NCBI GenBank assembly: GCA_028281465.1
Contig: JANQJV010000199.1
Location: forward strand, 1 to 34,092
From: Azospirillaceae bacterium
GTDB taxonomy: Bacteria; Pseudomonadota; Alphaproteobacteria; Azospirillales; Azospirillaceae
DNA length: 34,092 nt
Direction: 5' to 3'
The notes under the pieces were generated by a model. It had not been told where the DNA came from and ran no database searches. It worked only from the letters and a program-made list of their open reading frames with translations. This document shows positions 1 through 7,962 of the stretch, piece by piece (positions within the stretch are counted from its first letter, which is position 1; each line of letters starts with the position of its first letter). The position numbers were made by a program, and so were the translations under genes.

Positions 1-146
1 GGAGCGCCGACGCCTCGTCGGCCTCGTGTGCACGCCGGTGCGGGGGCCGCCGTCGGATGGCCACAGCTCCGCGGACGGCGGACGGTGTCCGGTGTTCCCC
101 CGCCGTGCGGGGTTGACGGGCTGGGCCGACGGGGCGTCGGCGCTCC
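1..146. repeat. Pair of perfect hairpins forming a large inverted repeat
   Basis: GCCGACG at 6-12 pairs with CGTCGGC at 16-22 around a 3-base loop, and the same 7-base arms recur at 125-131 and 135-141. The two hairpins are also complementary to each other: 1-14 pairs perfectly with 133-146, and 16-23 with 124-131. Between them 47-54 can pair with 74-81 and 40-46 with 97-103, so the segment could fold as one long branched rod. It may be a structured RNA, a terminator-like or cruciform DNA element, or a by-product of GC-rich coding sequence. The window edge prevents a decision. The pairing is seen directly; any function is inference. Confidence 0.45.
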
Positions 147-171
147 GGGATAAAGCCACCGTTTCATTCAT
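1..171 (-). CDS. Possible N-terminus of a gene leaving the window (weak)
   Basis: Reading leftward from an ATG at 171, the frame stays open to the window edge (57 residues). The product begins MNETVALSRSADAPSAQPVN and is rich in Pro, Arg and Ser, like a disordered N-terminal tail. There is no clear Shine-Dalgarno sequence, no domain is visible, and the same bases carry strong inverted repeats. A plus-strand frame is also open here, to a stop at 236-238. GC-rich DNA gives long chance frames, so this is only a possibility. Confidence 0.2.
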   Translation of the reverse strand, partial: MNETVALSRSADAPSAQPVNPARRGNTGHRPPSAELWPSDGGPRTGVHTRPTRRRRS

Positions 172-267
172 GGCGGGTCGGGCGGTAGCACGGTGTGGAA
201 CTAATGTGATTTTGGAACAAACCGTCGTCGCAGAGTGACTCAATCTGCTCGAGATTTTGCTCTGGCA

Positions 268-1668
268 TTACTCGCCGGACAGCCAACGCCACGGCCAACC
301 GGTCGCCGTCGGCGCCTCCTCCGGTGGATTGCCGGCGTCACTCGGTGCGCTGACCGGCATGACCGATGGTGGTGCAGCCGAACCGGAATCTGGGTGTGGC
401 AAAACAATCTGGAGAGTCGGCGCCGGATCGGAGGCCGGCGTGCGTATCCAGTCCTCTGGCAGCCAACCGACCAGAAAACGACTCCAGGTCGGTGCCGTCT
501 CAGCGTCGCCCTCGCCCATATCGCCAATCGGTTCCAGGGGAATCGCATTGACCAGATCGTGACCGCCATCGCCAATCGCCGACCACACCATCTCATGGCC
601 GAAATAGGCCACCACCTTGGTCACCGCTTCCAACACCGCAATGGATCCGGCGGTACTCAAATCGCCCGTGAGAAGCCAGCTCAACAGCATGGTGTCCGCC
701 GAGGCTAAGACCCGCCAGGATATTGTCTTCTGCAGCGCACGCAGCCAGGACGGATCGGTCGCATCCGGATCGATTTCCGCCAGGGCTCGGGCCTCCAGCA
801 AATCGCTCTGGCTGCGGAACGCATCATCCGACAGGACACCCTGGTCGCGTAATGCACGAAGCCGCATCAGACGGTTGTCAATCAGACTGGGCACGGCACC
901 GGTCAAAGCATCCCAGGGCATCGCAGGTGGACGACTGAGAACGGAGCGGCCACCCAGGCCAGCGACGACGGCGGAACGCACACCGGTGACCCATGCCACC
1001 AGTTGCGCGACGAACGCCGCACGCGGCGTGTCGGTACCGACGCGGTCGGGATGCCACACGCTGGCCTGCCAAGTATCGGCAGGTGCCGGTGTAAACCCGG
1101 CCTCAGCGGGGTTGAAATAATAGCGGACATCGAGAAAGGCACGACTGTCGGCTGCGACGATCCCGGCAACCAGCCAGGTCGCCGGCAGCACCAGACCGTG
1201 CCGACGCGCCAGCAACACCGTATCGCTCCACGCCTGAGCCGACGATAGGCCGACCACGGAGCGCACATGGCTGACAAAGGAGCAGTGTGCGGTGCCCATT
1301 GCCCCGTGCAGCACGGCATGGGACAAGCCCGGTCGCGCACAGGCGGCGGCGACATCCCAGCCACTATCCACATCAATGGTGTTTGTGCGGATCGCCACCA
1401 TGGCCGGTATCCCATGACCGACCCGCTGCACGAGAATCACGGTTTGCACCGTACCGAACGCCTCACCGGTCTCGCTGTGCCGTTCCGTATGCCCGAGCCC
1501 GGTCACCTGCCATGTCCCGGCGGGTAGCGGCACGGGCTTCCCGGCGATCTCGATGGTGGTCTCGAACGACGGTCCAAGGCCATCGTCCGCCCCCAGTGCC
1601 GAGGAGGTTGGGATCAAGAGCGAACAGGCCAGCAAAAGGCCGGCTAAAACTGGAGCAAGTGTCTGCAT
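268..1668 (-). CDS. Exported protein with SHOCT-like segment and DUF2061 membrane domain
   Basis: Unknown function. The preferred start is the ATG at 1668, where translation opens directly with a signal-peptide-like segment (MQTLAPVLAGLLLACSLL). A start at 1752 would add 28 polar residues and overlap the SURF1 gene. The product has 466 residues. Residues 30-250 are unrecognised and may be extracytoplasmic. Residues 266-294 (RLRALRDQGVLSDDAF and on) resemble a SHOCT short helical domain. Residues 313-366 match DUF2061, with KTISWRVLASADT, a hydrophobic stretch and then EAVTKVVAYFGHEMVW. The tail is rich in Pro, Ala and Ser. DUF2061 is usually a small stand-alone membrane protein, so the fusion to a long exported region is unusual. 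The gene lies 55 bases downstream of SURF1 on the same strand, possibly co-transcribed. The DUF2061 call is fairly sure, the SHOCT call tentative. Confidence 0.75.
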   Translation of the reverse strand: MQTLAPVLAGLLLACSLLIPTSSALGADDGLGPSFETTIEIAGKPVPLPAGTWQVTGLGHTERHSETGEAFGTVQTVILVQRVGHGIPAMVAIRTNTIDVDSGWDVAAACARPGLSHAVLHGAMGTAHCSFVSHVRSVVGLSSAQAWSDTVLLARRHGLVLPATWLVAGIVAADSRAFLDVRYYFNPAEAGFTPAPADTWQASVWHPDRVGTDTPRAAFVAQLVAWVTGVRSAVVAGLGGRSVLSRPPAMPWDALTGAVPSLIDNRLMRLRALRDQGVLSDDAFRSQSDLLEARALAEIDPDATDPSWLRALQKTISWRVLASADTMLLSWLLTGDLSTAGSIAVLEAVTKVVAYFGHEMVWSAIGDGGHDLVNAIPLEPIGDMGEGDAETAPTWSRFLVGWLPEDWIRTPASDPAPTLQIVLPHPDSGSAAPPSVMPVSAPSDAGNPPEEAPTATGWPWRWLSGE

Positions 1669-1723
1669 GCGTCGGGAGCACGGATGGGGAACGGAAAACC
1701 ACTGGGCGTGCCAGCGGTTATGG

Positions 1724-2464
1724 TCAGTCAAAGCCGGGTTGGCGTTGGCCATCCCGCTTGAGGTAGACCCAATAAACGACGACGAGCGCCAAAGCCAGAC
1801 CGAACCAGGTCAAAGCATACCCCAAGTGGTTCTGCGGCAAGTCGACTCGGGTTTGCCCGGGCACTGGCAAACCGCTCGGCGGTGCCGGGCGCACGGCATC
1901 GACCACGACCGGCGCAAGAGAATCTGACTCGACGCCAACGGCCCGAGCCATTGCCGGCAGATCGAACCAAAACCAAAGATTGTCGGTCGGCTGATTGTCC
2001 GGCACAAAAGCACGCTGGGCACCAGGCAGACGGGCGATCCCTTCCACCGTGACCTCACCTGTGAGCTGGCCGTCGGCCCGTCGGTCCGATGCGCGCCGAT
2101 CGAGCGGCACCCAGCCGCGGTTTACGAGGACCACGCCGGCACCATCAGCGCGAACCAAGGGGGTGATCACATGGATACCGGCACGTCCCTGATGGGTTCG
2201 GCCAGTGACGTGCAGCTCCCGTCCATGCAGGAAACGGCCGCGCACGCTGACACGCCGATAGTCCAAGGACGATGGCGTCCCGATCTGCGCCGGCAGGACC
2301 AAAGGAGGAGCGGTCATGCGTGCTTCCATATGCGCCACGAGCGCATTCTTCCAGTCACGCCGTTCCCATTGCCATATCCCCAGGCCGATCAACACGCTGA
2401 GGGCCGGCAGCATGGCCAACGTGAGCCAAACACGGGTCGGTGCGCGACGGAGACGGACAGTCAC
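1724..2464 (-). CDS. SURF1 family protein (cytochrome oxidase assembly)
   Basis: SURF1 proteins are inner-membrane factors that help insert haem a into subunit I of aa3-type cytochrome c oxidase. The product has 246 residues, a normal SURF1 length. It has an N-terminal membrane helix followed by the family signature LGIWQWERRDWK (about residues 28-39), a periplasmic domain with VLVNRGWVPLDRR, and a C-terminal helix preceded by LGYALTWFGLALA. I chose the GTG at 2464 because AAGGGGG lies five bases upstream. The longer frame from 2623 would overlap the divergent gene starting at 2618 and adds 53 residues unlike the family. No cox or ctaB/ctaG gene is present nearby, although SURF1 often sits at the end of a cox operon. 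Family assignment is very secure. Confidence 0.9.
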   Translation of the reverse strand: MTVRLRRAPTRVWLTLAMLPALSVLIGLGIWQWERRDWKNALVAHMEARMTAPPLVLPAQIGTPSSLDYRRVSVRGRFLHGRELHVTGRTHQGRAGIHVITPLVRADGAGVVLVNRGWVPLDRRASDRRADGQLTGEVTVEGIARLPGAQRAFVPDNQPTDNLWFWFDLPAMARAVGVESDSLAPVVVDAVRPAPPSGLPVPGQTRVDLPQNHLGYALTWFGLALALVVVYWVYLKRDGQRQPGFD

Positions 2465-2617
2465 CCTTTCCCCCTTCACAATTGCTGACGGTACCGGGAC
2501 GGCTCCATGACCCGGCTTGTCCGCCCCTGACATCCCCGGTATAGCATGGCTGCTCAAATCAATCGGTTGCAACCACCGGCTGTCGACCACAGTCCGGTGC
2601 GTTAAGGAGATGCCGTG

Positions 2618-3256
2618 ATGCACAAAAGGGTTTGGGGCCCACGCCTCGGCACCCTCATGGCCGCCGCCATCGTCATGCTGACTGGATCATTGCATGCGGC
2701 TGACACCTTCACGAATGCCGATCGGGCGCGCGCCCTGGTGGACCGCTTTCATGCTGACCTGCTGGAAACCATGCGGAACGGAGACCAGCTCGGCTTCGAC
2801 GGCCGGGTCAACCAACTGGCCCCGGCCGTTACCGAGGCCTTCAACTTGCCGTTCATGACCCGAATTGCGGTTGGGTTTCAATGGCGCCAACTCACGCCCG
2901 AAGAACGACACGCGGTGATGGATAGTTTCAGCGCTTTCACCGTGGCCAGCTATGCCCACAACTTCGCCTCCTATGCGGGGGAACGGTTCGATCTCGTGGA
3001 CGTGGTGGCCGGGCGTGACGGCCGCTGGATTGTCAAGACCCAGTTGATACCCAGCAACAGCGAGCCGGTCGATCTGAACTATCTGACCCAGACCTTCGAC
3101 GGCGACTGGCGCATCTTCGACGTGTTGTTGTCCGGCACAATCAGCGAACTCGCCAACCGGCGCTCGGAATTCGCCGGCGTGCTGCGGCGCGACGGGGTGG
3201 AGGGCCTGATCGCGTTGTTGGATGAGAAAGTCGCCGATTTCCGTGATGAGGAATAG
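2618..3256 (+). CDS. MlaC/Ttg2D-family periplasmic phospholipid-binding protein
   Basis: MlaC-type proteins shuttle phospholipids through the periplasm between outer- and inner-membrane Mla complexes; hopanoid-associated HpnM belongs to the same family. The product is 212 residues with a signal peptide (hydrophobic core about residues 11-26, likely cleavage after HAA or HA). The mature part has the family pattern: R-A-L-V-D-R-F near the start, FNLPFMTRIAVGFQWRQLTPEER in the middle (listed here only as the LPFMTR and LTPEER motifs), and DWRIFDVLLSGTISE near the C-terminus. AAGGAG at 2604-2609 is ideally spaced (8 bases) for the ATG at 2618; a GTG at 2615 is a less likely alternative. It is divergent from SURF1. 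No mlaDEFB genes or hopanoid genes are next to it, so partners must be elsewhere. Confidence 0.85.
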   Translation: MHKRVWGPRLGTLMAAAIVMLTGSLHAADTFTNADRARALVDRFHADLLETMRNGDQLGFDGRVNQLAPAVTEAFNLPFMTRIAVGFQWRQLTPEERHAVMDSFSAFTVASYAHNFASYAGERFDLVDVVAGRDGRWIVKTQLIPSNSEPVDLNYLTQTFDGDWRIFDVLLSGTISELANRRSEFAGVLRRDGVEGLIALLDEKVADFRDEE

Positions 3257-3366
3257 AACGGTCAACCGGTTCGAGGATCGACCGATCGATCAGGACGCAT
3301 CCCGACCGCACCAAGAACGGACACGGCAGGTCGCCACCGACAAAACTAAAGACGGCAGAACGGAAG

Positions 3367-3391
3367 AGGGCGTCCCAATGCGGGACGCCCT
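3367..3391 (-). terminator. Strong hairpin downstream of the OmpA-type gene
   Basis: A perfect 10-base-pair stem (AGGGCGTCCC / GGGACGCCCT) with a 5-base loop lies 45 bases beyond the stop of the minus-strand OmpA-type gene and 110 bases after the plus-strand MlaC-like gene. On the minus strand it is followed by a pyrimidine-rich stretch but no clean T run. It could terminate both convergent genes. Confidence 0.6.
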
Positions 3392-3436
3392 CCACCTTGA
3401 ACAGACATTTCGGCGCCGTTGCTGGCACCACAGAGC

Positions 3437-3982
3437 CTATTGCAACAGGATCTGAGCCCGGCGATTGCTCGGTTCCCGCACGCCGTCCGGCGTTTCCACC
3501 AGCAGATCGGTCTCACCCAGACCATCGGTGAAGACCAGATCGCCGTCGACACCGTTGAACTCGAGCTCGCCCTTGACCGCGTTGGCGCGGCGGTTGGACA
3601 GGCCGAGATTGTAAGCGGCCGATCCGGAGGTGTCGGTGTGGCCAACCACTGACACACCGGTGCTGCCCAACTCCATGGCGCCATCGGCCGCCCGCGCGAC
3701 GATGCCCGCCGCCTCCGGCGTGATTTCGGAGCTATCGAAATCGAAGAACACCAGGTATTCGGTCGGAACAATCGGCGCCGGCGCCGGTGGGGCTTCCACC
3801 GGGCAATCGAAGCTGCCGCTGTGGATGACATACAGGCCATCGCCATGGATGACCGGAATTTCATCGCCGTGGAAAACCGGGTTACAGATCACGCCCTCTT
3901 GGGCCGCGGCCGGCGCAACCGGCAACGCGAACGCCAAGGCAAGCGCACCGAGGATGGTAGAGGTGAACAGGGTAGCCTTCAT
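3437..3982 (-). CDS. Small OmpA-family peptidoglycan-binding outer-membrane or periplasmic protein
   Basis: The C-terminal half is an OmpA-like domain that binds the diaminopimelate of peptidoglycan. Of 181 residues, 1-28 are a signal peptide ending near APAAAQ. Residues 29-70 are a short linker with two cysteines (C33, C60) and a Pro/Ala hinge. Residues 76-181 show the domain: FFDFDSSEITPEA, VVGHTDTSGSAAYN (115-120 include the key Asp), LSNRRANAV with the conserved Arg, and NRRAQI at the end. There is no lipobox, so it is not an obvious Pal lipoprotein, and it lacks the eight-stranded barrel. I chose the ATG at 3982 because it opens the signal peptide and has GGAGA 7 bases upstream; longer starts add unrelated residues. 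It stands alone on the minus strand. Confidence 0.85.
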   Translation of the reverse strand: MKATLFTSTILGALALAFALPVAPAAAQEGVICNPVFHGDEIPVIHGDGLYVIHSGSFDCPVEAPPAPAPIVPTEYLVFFDFDSSEITPEAAGIVARAADGAMELGSTGVSVVGHTDTSGSAAYNLGLSNRRANAVKGELEFNGVDGDLVFTDGLGETDLLVETPDGVREPSNRRAQILLQ

Positions 3983-4732
3983 CGTGGGTCTCCGAATGTC
4001 TACGAGAATCACAAAGTTAAGATGCCTGTGCCGATGGACGTGCCAGGACCGGTCTACCGGGCTGCGCCGCCCCGGTCGACGAGATACGGCGATCGCCCCA
4101 TCATGCCCGCCGCCGTTGCCGACCGACGTGATCCACAAAGTCCGATCCGCCGCGATGAACCAGATCGGGCGCCCCGCTGCCGAATGTCCAATAGCTACCC
4201 GACAACGCGAAACAATGCCGGATCACACCACCCACACCGCGCGGGGCAGCCCCCTTGGACGCTGTGTGCCGAGACCGACAGCCCTACCGCCCATCGATGC
4301 CCTTGACACCTCCACTGACTGCGGAGGAAAAGTGAGGCTACCCGGCACCGGTTGGAGCGCTGGCTCCAGAACACACCACCGGAACACCCCCACTTCCTCC
4401 CCCTCGGCTCAACCGCCGTCGGTCTGCATCGACCCGCCAACCCGGCAAATGATCCATAGCGACGCCGTTTCACTCAATAATGACAGTACAGCACCCGGCA
4501 TCCCGGTTGAATGGAGCCGCCTATACTTGACACTTTTACCCCACTTCTGTGGCGAGGTTGCCACAAAACCGGTGGTGTCTGTTGCCCCGATGTTGCTGCC
4601 ACCTTCGCTTGTCTAGCAAGGGCCCGTGGTCGATCGACCAACCTGTTGTGTGCTTATCAGCACTCCGGAGCGCTGCCCCACGGGGGTGCTGCACTCCGGA
4701 GCCGACCAATGGGCCCAGTGTCGCCGAAACCC
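3983..4732. other. 750-base stretch without a convincing gene
   Basis: It lies between the OmpA-type gene and livK. Open frames here are short, unlike any family I know, and Cys/Arg/Pro-rich as expected from chance translation. A small inverted repeat TGGAGC-GCTG-GCTCCA sits at 4353-4368. The first 150 bases must hold the OmpA-type promoter, but I cannot place -35/-10 boxes with confidence. A larger hairpin element at 4660-4702 is listed separately. A small RNA could be hidden here; I see no direct evidence for one. Confidence 0.5.
4660..4702 (-). terminator. Direct-repeat hairpin downstream of livK
   Basis: GCACTCCGGAGC occurs twice, at 4660-4671 and 4691-4702. Its core CTCCGGAG is self-complementary, so the two copies can pair with each other around an inner CCCC-GTG-GGGG hairpin (about 4676-4687). 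It lies about 30-70 bases past the livK stop, at the end of the liv cluster. That suits a transcription terminator or an mRNA-stabilising structure, although no T run follows. Confidence 0.4.
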
Positions 4733-5833
4733 TTACTGCATTTCAGCGTAGGTGCCGTCGTTCCACTCGTAGAAGACGTAAGCGGTCTGCTCGATATCAC
4801 CCTTTTCGTCGAATGACAGCGGGCCAATCACCGTGTCAAAGCTGTTGGCCTTGATGTCAGCGATCTTCCCATCCAGGTCCATGCCGGCGCGGCCAACCGC
4901 ATCAACGAACACCTGCACCGCGGCATAGGTATAGAGCGTGTAGCCTTCCGGCTCATAGCCGCCGGCGCGGAAACGCTCGACGATCTCTGCCGCCGTTTCG
5001 AAATTGCGCGGATCGGGGCCGAACGTCATCAGCGTGCCTTCGCCAGCGTCACCGGTGATCGCCCAGTATTCATTGGTGACCAGGGCATCACCGGAGATGA
5101 GCTGGGTGTCCATGCCCTGTTCGCGCATCTGGCGCACCATCAGGCCGGCCTCGGTGTGATACCCGCCGACATACAGCACGTCGACCCGGGCTTCCTTGAG
5201 CTTGGAGACCAGGGCGGAATAGTCCTTTTCACCAGCGGTGTACGCTTCGTACAGGACTTCCTCGATGCCGAGCGCGTTCAATGCCGCCTTGGTCTCGTCG
5301 GCCAGGCCCTTGCCATAGGCGGTCTTATCGTGCACCACAGCAACACTGGCACCGGCGAAATTCTCGGCAATGTACGCACCTGCGACCATGCCCTGCTGGT
5401 CGTCACGGCCGCAGGTTCGGAAGACGTTGTCGAACCCCTGCTCGGTCAGGGTCGGGTTGGTTGACGCCGGAGAGATCTGGAGAATGCCCTCTTCATAGTA
5501 GACCGCGGAAGCCGGGATCGAAGAGCCGGAGCAGAAGTGGCCGGCGACGAACACCGCGCCTTCATTGACCATCTGGTTTGCCACGGCCACGGCTTGCTTG
5601 GGGTCGCAGGCATCGTCGCCGACCACCAGACGAACCGGCTCACCGTTCAGACCCCCGGCGGCATTGATGTCGGCGACCGCGAGTTCAGCACCGCGCTTCA
5701 TCTGGTCGCCGAACGTCGCGTACTGACCCGTGATCGGACCGGCGACGCCGATAACGATCTCGGCCTGGGCAACCGTGGCACCAAGCAAGGCAACGGTTGC
5801 AGCCGTCGCAACGAGAGCGCTCTTGAAAGTCAT
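4733..5833 (-). CDS. livK: Branched-chain amino-acid ABC transporter, periplasmic binding protein
   Basis: This is the periplasmic binding protein that hands amino acids, probably Leu/Ile/Val or relatives, to the LivHMGF complex. The product has 366 residues, normal for type I periplasmic binding proteins of the LivJ/K family. The signal peptide ends AQA before EIVIGVAGPITG. Family features are the GVAGPITGQYATFGDQM opening, AVADINAAGGLNG, DDACDPKQAVAVANQMV, and SPASTNPTLTEQG, which contributes to ligand binding. I chose the ATG at 5833 because it opens the signal peptide and has GGAG 8 bases upstream; frames starting earlier add a basic non-signal extension. It is the last gene of the liv cluster, 168 bases after the DUF6867-type gene, so it may also have its own promoter. 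Exact substrate cannot be read from sequence. Confidence 0.9.
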   Translation of the reverse strand: MTFKSALVATAATVALLGATVAQAEIVIGVAGPITGQYATFGDQMKRGAELAVADINAAGGLNGEPVRLVVGDDACDPKQAVAVANQMVNEGAVFVAGHFCSGSSIPASAVYYEEGILQISPASTNPTLTEQGFDNVFRTCGRDDQQGMVAGAYIAENFAGASVAVVHDKTAYGKGLADETKAALNALGIEEVLYEAYTAGEKDYSALVSKLKEARVDVLYVGGYHTEAGLMVRQMREQGMDTQLISGDALVTNEYWAITGDAGEGTLMTFGPDPRNFETAAEIVERFRAGGYEPEGYTLYTYAAVQVFVDAVGRAGMDLDGKIADIKANSFDTVIGPLSFDEKGDIEQTAYVFYEWNDGTYAEMQ

Positions 5834-6001
5834 TGGACTTGCTCCGTCTCTGTCGTCGTTGATTTCCCGTTTTCCCCGAAACCGGGATCCTCCCTCCGCC
5901 GGCACGGGGCAGCGTCCCGGCAAGGCCGCCACTCTATACCCGAAAATGACGACGACGGAAACGCCTGCCCCAAGGGTCGAGCAGGCTTTTCGCCAATTTG
6001 C

Positions 6002-6358
6002 TCACACATCCGCCGTGTCGGAGCGGGGCCGCCAGGTGAACGGCCCGGTGCGTTCGTAGAGCCACGGATACTGTGTGACCATGCGTCGGGCCCGGGTCAA
6101 CGCATAGGAGATCCAGGCAATACCGAACAAGATCACGGCATGGATTAGATACCCCGACAAGGTGAGCAGCTCACCCTCGAACAAGGCATACAGCAAAAAC
6201 CGGTCCGCCAGCCCGAGCAAGGCGCTGTAGATCACGACGAATCCCAACGGCTTCCAGCCGGTGGCCATGGCCTGCCCCATCAGGAAAGCGCAGCCCCCCA
6301 TGAGGATGATCGTCAAACCGATGAACACCGGCAGCGTCGTACCCAGGATCAGTTCCAT
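6002..6358 (-). CDS. Small membrane protein of the liv cluster (DUF6867-like)
   Basis: The product has 118 residues and about three hydrophobic helices (residues 10-30, 38-58 and 68-86), followed by a conserved-looking cytoplasmic tail with RARRMVTQYPWLYERTGPF. I recognise it as the DUF6867-type protein found inside alphaproteobacterial branched-chain amino-acid transporter operons; that name is from memory and moderately sure. Function is unknown; position suggests an accessory subunit or regulator of the permease. AAGGA lies about 10 bases before the ATG. It begins 26 bases after livF. Confidence 0.75.
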   Translation of the reverse strand: MELILGTTLPVFIGLTIILMGGCAFLMGQAMATGWKPLGFVVIYSALLGLADRFLLYALFEGELLTLSGYLIHAVILFGIAWISYALTRARRMVTQYPWLYERTGPFTWRPRSDTADV

Positions 6359-6384
6359 TGTGGCCCGTCCTTTTGCACCGGCAC

Positions 6385-7098
6385 TCAGTGCCGGCCGCCC
6401 TCCAGATACGCGGCGCGAACCTCTTCATTGGCCAGAAGTTCGGCCCCGGTGCCGGTCAACTCGATCCGGCCATTGACCATGACATAGCCGCGGTGCGCCA
6501 GTTTCAGGGACAGGTGTGCGTTCTGCTCCACCATGAAGATGGTCACGCCACTGTCCCGGTTGATCTCTTCGACGACTCTGAAAATCTGCTTGACGATCAT
6601 GGGTGCCAAGCCGAGCGACGGCTCGTCCAACAACAGTAACCGCGGACGGCTCATCAAGGCGCGGCCGATCGACAGCATTTGTTGCTCACCGCCGGACAAC
6701 GTGCCGCCACGCTGGTCGGCGCGCTGTTTAAGAATCGGAAATAGGGTATAGACCCGCTCCAGGGAGTCGGCAAAGCCGCTCTTGTCCGCAGTCAAGGCCC
6801 CCAGTTGCAAGTTCTCGAACACCGTCATGCGAGGGAAAATGCGGCGGCCTTCCGGGGACTGCGCAATACCGAGACGAATGATCTCGAAAGTTGGGCGACG
6901 CGTGATCTCCACGCCGTCGAACCAAATGTGTCCGAACCGAGCCGGCGGGCGACCACATACTGTCATGAGCAAGGTGGTCTTGCCGGCACCATTGGCACCG
7001 ATCAGAGTCACAATCTCACCCTGATGCACGTCAATGTCGACGCCCTTCAGCGCCTCGATGGCGCCATAGTAGGTGTGCACATCCGTGATCTTCAGCAT
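6385..7098 (-). CDS. livF: Branched-chain amino-acid ABC transporter ATPase LivF
   Basis: LivF is one of the two cytoplasmic ATPases that power the LivHM permease. The 237-residue product has Walker A GANGAGKT at residues 34-41, a Q-loop region near IAQSPEGRRIF (78-88), the ABC signature LSGGEQQ at 134-140, Walker B LLLLDEP at 154-160, and a switch histidine after VEQNAHL. The SPEGRRIFPRMTV motif is typical of LivF rather than LivG. It starts 3 bases past the livG stop, so the two are translationally linked. All catalytic motifs are intact. Confidence 0.93.
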   Translation of the reverse strand: MLKITDVHTYYGAIEALKGVDIDVHQGEIVTLIGANGAGKTTLLMTVCGRPPARFGHIWFDGVEITRRPTFEIIRLGIAQSPEGRRIFPRMTVFENLQLGALTADKSGFADSLERVYTLFPILKQRADQRGGTLSGGEQQMLSIGRALMSRPRLLLLDEPSLGLAPMIVKQIFRVVEEINRDSGVTIFMVEQNAHLSLKLAHRGYVMVNGRIELTGTGAELLANEEVRAAYLEGGRH

Positions 7099-7101
7099 GG
7101 C

Positions 7102-7962
7102 TCACGCGCTCCGGCGCCCGGCTTCGGCCCCCGCGACGCCGCGGTCCGCCTCATCCTCTTCTTCGCCCAGATAGGCGCGGATCACCGCCGGGTCGCGGCG
7201 GACGTCATCGGGCGGACCGTCGGCGATCTTGCGCCCGTAGTCGAGCACAACGACATGGTCAGAAATCCCCATGACCACGCTCATGTCGTGCTCGATCAAC
7301 AACACGCCGATCCGGTGCTCATCCCGGATGAACTGCAGCAACCGGCTCAATTCATTGGATTCGCGCGGGTTGAGACCGGCCGCTGGTTCGTCGAGACACA
7401 GCATGGCCGGTTCGGTGCACATGGCCCGGGCGATCTCAAGCTTGCGTTGGGCGCCATAGGGCAGATTGCCGGCCTGCCAGTCGGCCACATCCACAAGGCC
7501 CATACGGTCGAGCCAATACCGTGCCAGATCAACCGATGCCCGCTCAGCCTTGCGGTAATTGGCGAGGCCGAGCAACCCGTAGATCGTAAACCCGGACGCC
7601 TTCATCAGCTTGTTGTGCTGGGCGACGATCAGGTTCTCCAGCACACTCATACCCGAAAAAAGCCGAATGTTCTGAAACGTTCGCGCCACCCGCGCCTTCT
7701 GCGCGATCTCATAGGCTTCCATGCGTTCCAGAAAGTAAGTCCGCTGCGGCAGATTGAGGGCTAGCTGGCCGACAGTGGGCGTATAGAAGCCGGTCATGCA
7801 GTTGAACACCGTCGTCTTGCCGGCCCCGTTTGGGCCGATGATGGCGGTGATCTGGCGGTCCATGGCCCGGAACGAAACGTCACTGACGGCAATGAGGCCG
7901 CCAAAGCGCATGGTCAGATGATCGACCTGCAACAGAGGCCTTTGGGAATCTCGCGCACTCAT
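7102..7962 (-). CDS. livG: Branched-chain amino-acid ABC transporter ATPase LivG
   Basis: LivG is the second ATPase of the transporter. It has 286 residues, with Walker A GPNGAGKT at 43-50 followed by TGFYTPTVG, the typical LivG segment VARTFQNIRLFSGMSVLEN, signature region LPYGAQRKLEIARA (LivG proteins normally carry this Y/G-A-Q form instead of LSGGQ), Walker B LCLDEPAAGLNP, and the switch region LLIEHDMSVVM. The ATG overlaps the livM stop by 4 bases (ATGA), showing translational coupling. The C-terminal tail is rich in acidic residues and Ala and is slightly longer than usual. Confidence 0.93.
   Translation of the reverse strand: MSARDSQRPLLQVDHLTMRFGGLIAVSDVSFRAMDRQITAIIGPNGAGKTTVFNCMTGFYTPTVGQLALNLPQRTYFLERMEAYEIAQKARVARTFQNIRLFSGMSVLENLIVAQHNKLMKASGFTIYGLLGLANYRKAERASVDLARYWLDRMGLVDVADWQAGNLPYGAQRKLEIARAMCTEPAMLCLDEPAAGLNPRESNELSRLLQFIRDEHRIGVLLIEHDMSVVMGISDHVVVLDYGRKIADGPPDDVRRDPAVIRAYLGEEEDEADRGVAGAEAGRRSA

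Noticed and set aside
1-146. Known structured RNA (6S, SRP or RNase P) at the left edge
   Set aside because: The fold is rod-like, but I could not find the conserved sequence signatures of any of these RNAs, so I left it as an unassigned inverted repeat.
235-1766. Several plus-strand open frames opposite the SHOCT/DUF2061 gene
   Set aside because: They mirror a minus-strand gene with signal peptide and recognisable domains, and their translations are Arg/Pro/Ser-rich without motifs.
4195-4473. 92-codon minus-strand frame upstream of ompA-type gene
   Set aside because: Cys/Arg/Gly-rich, no ribosome-binding site and no family likeness.
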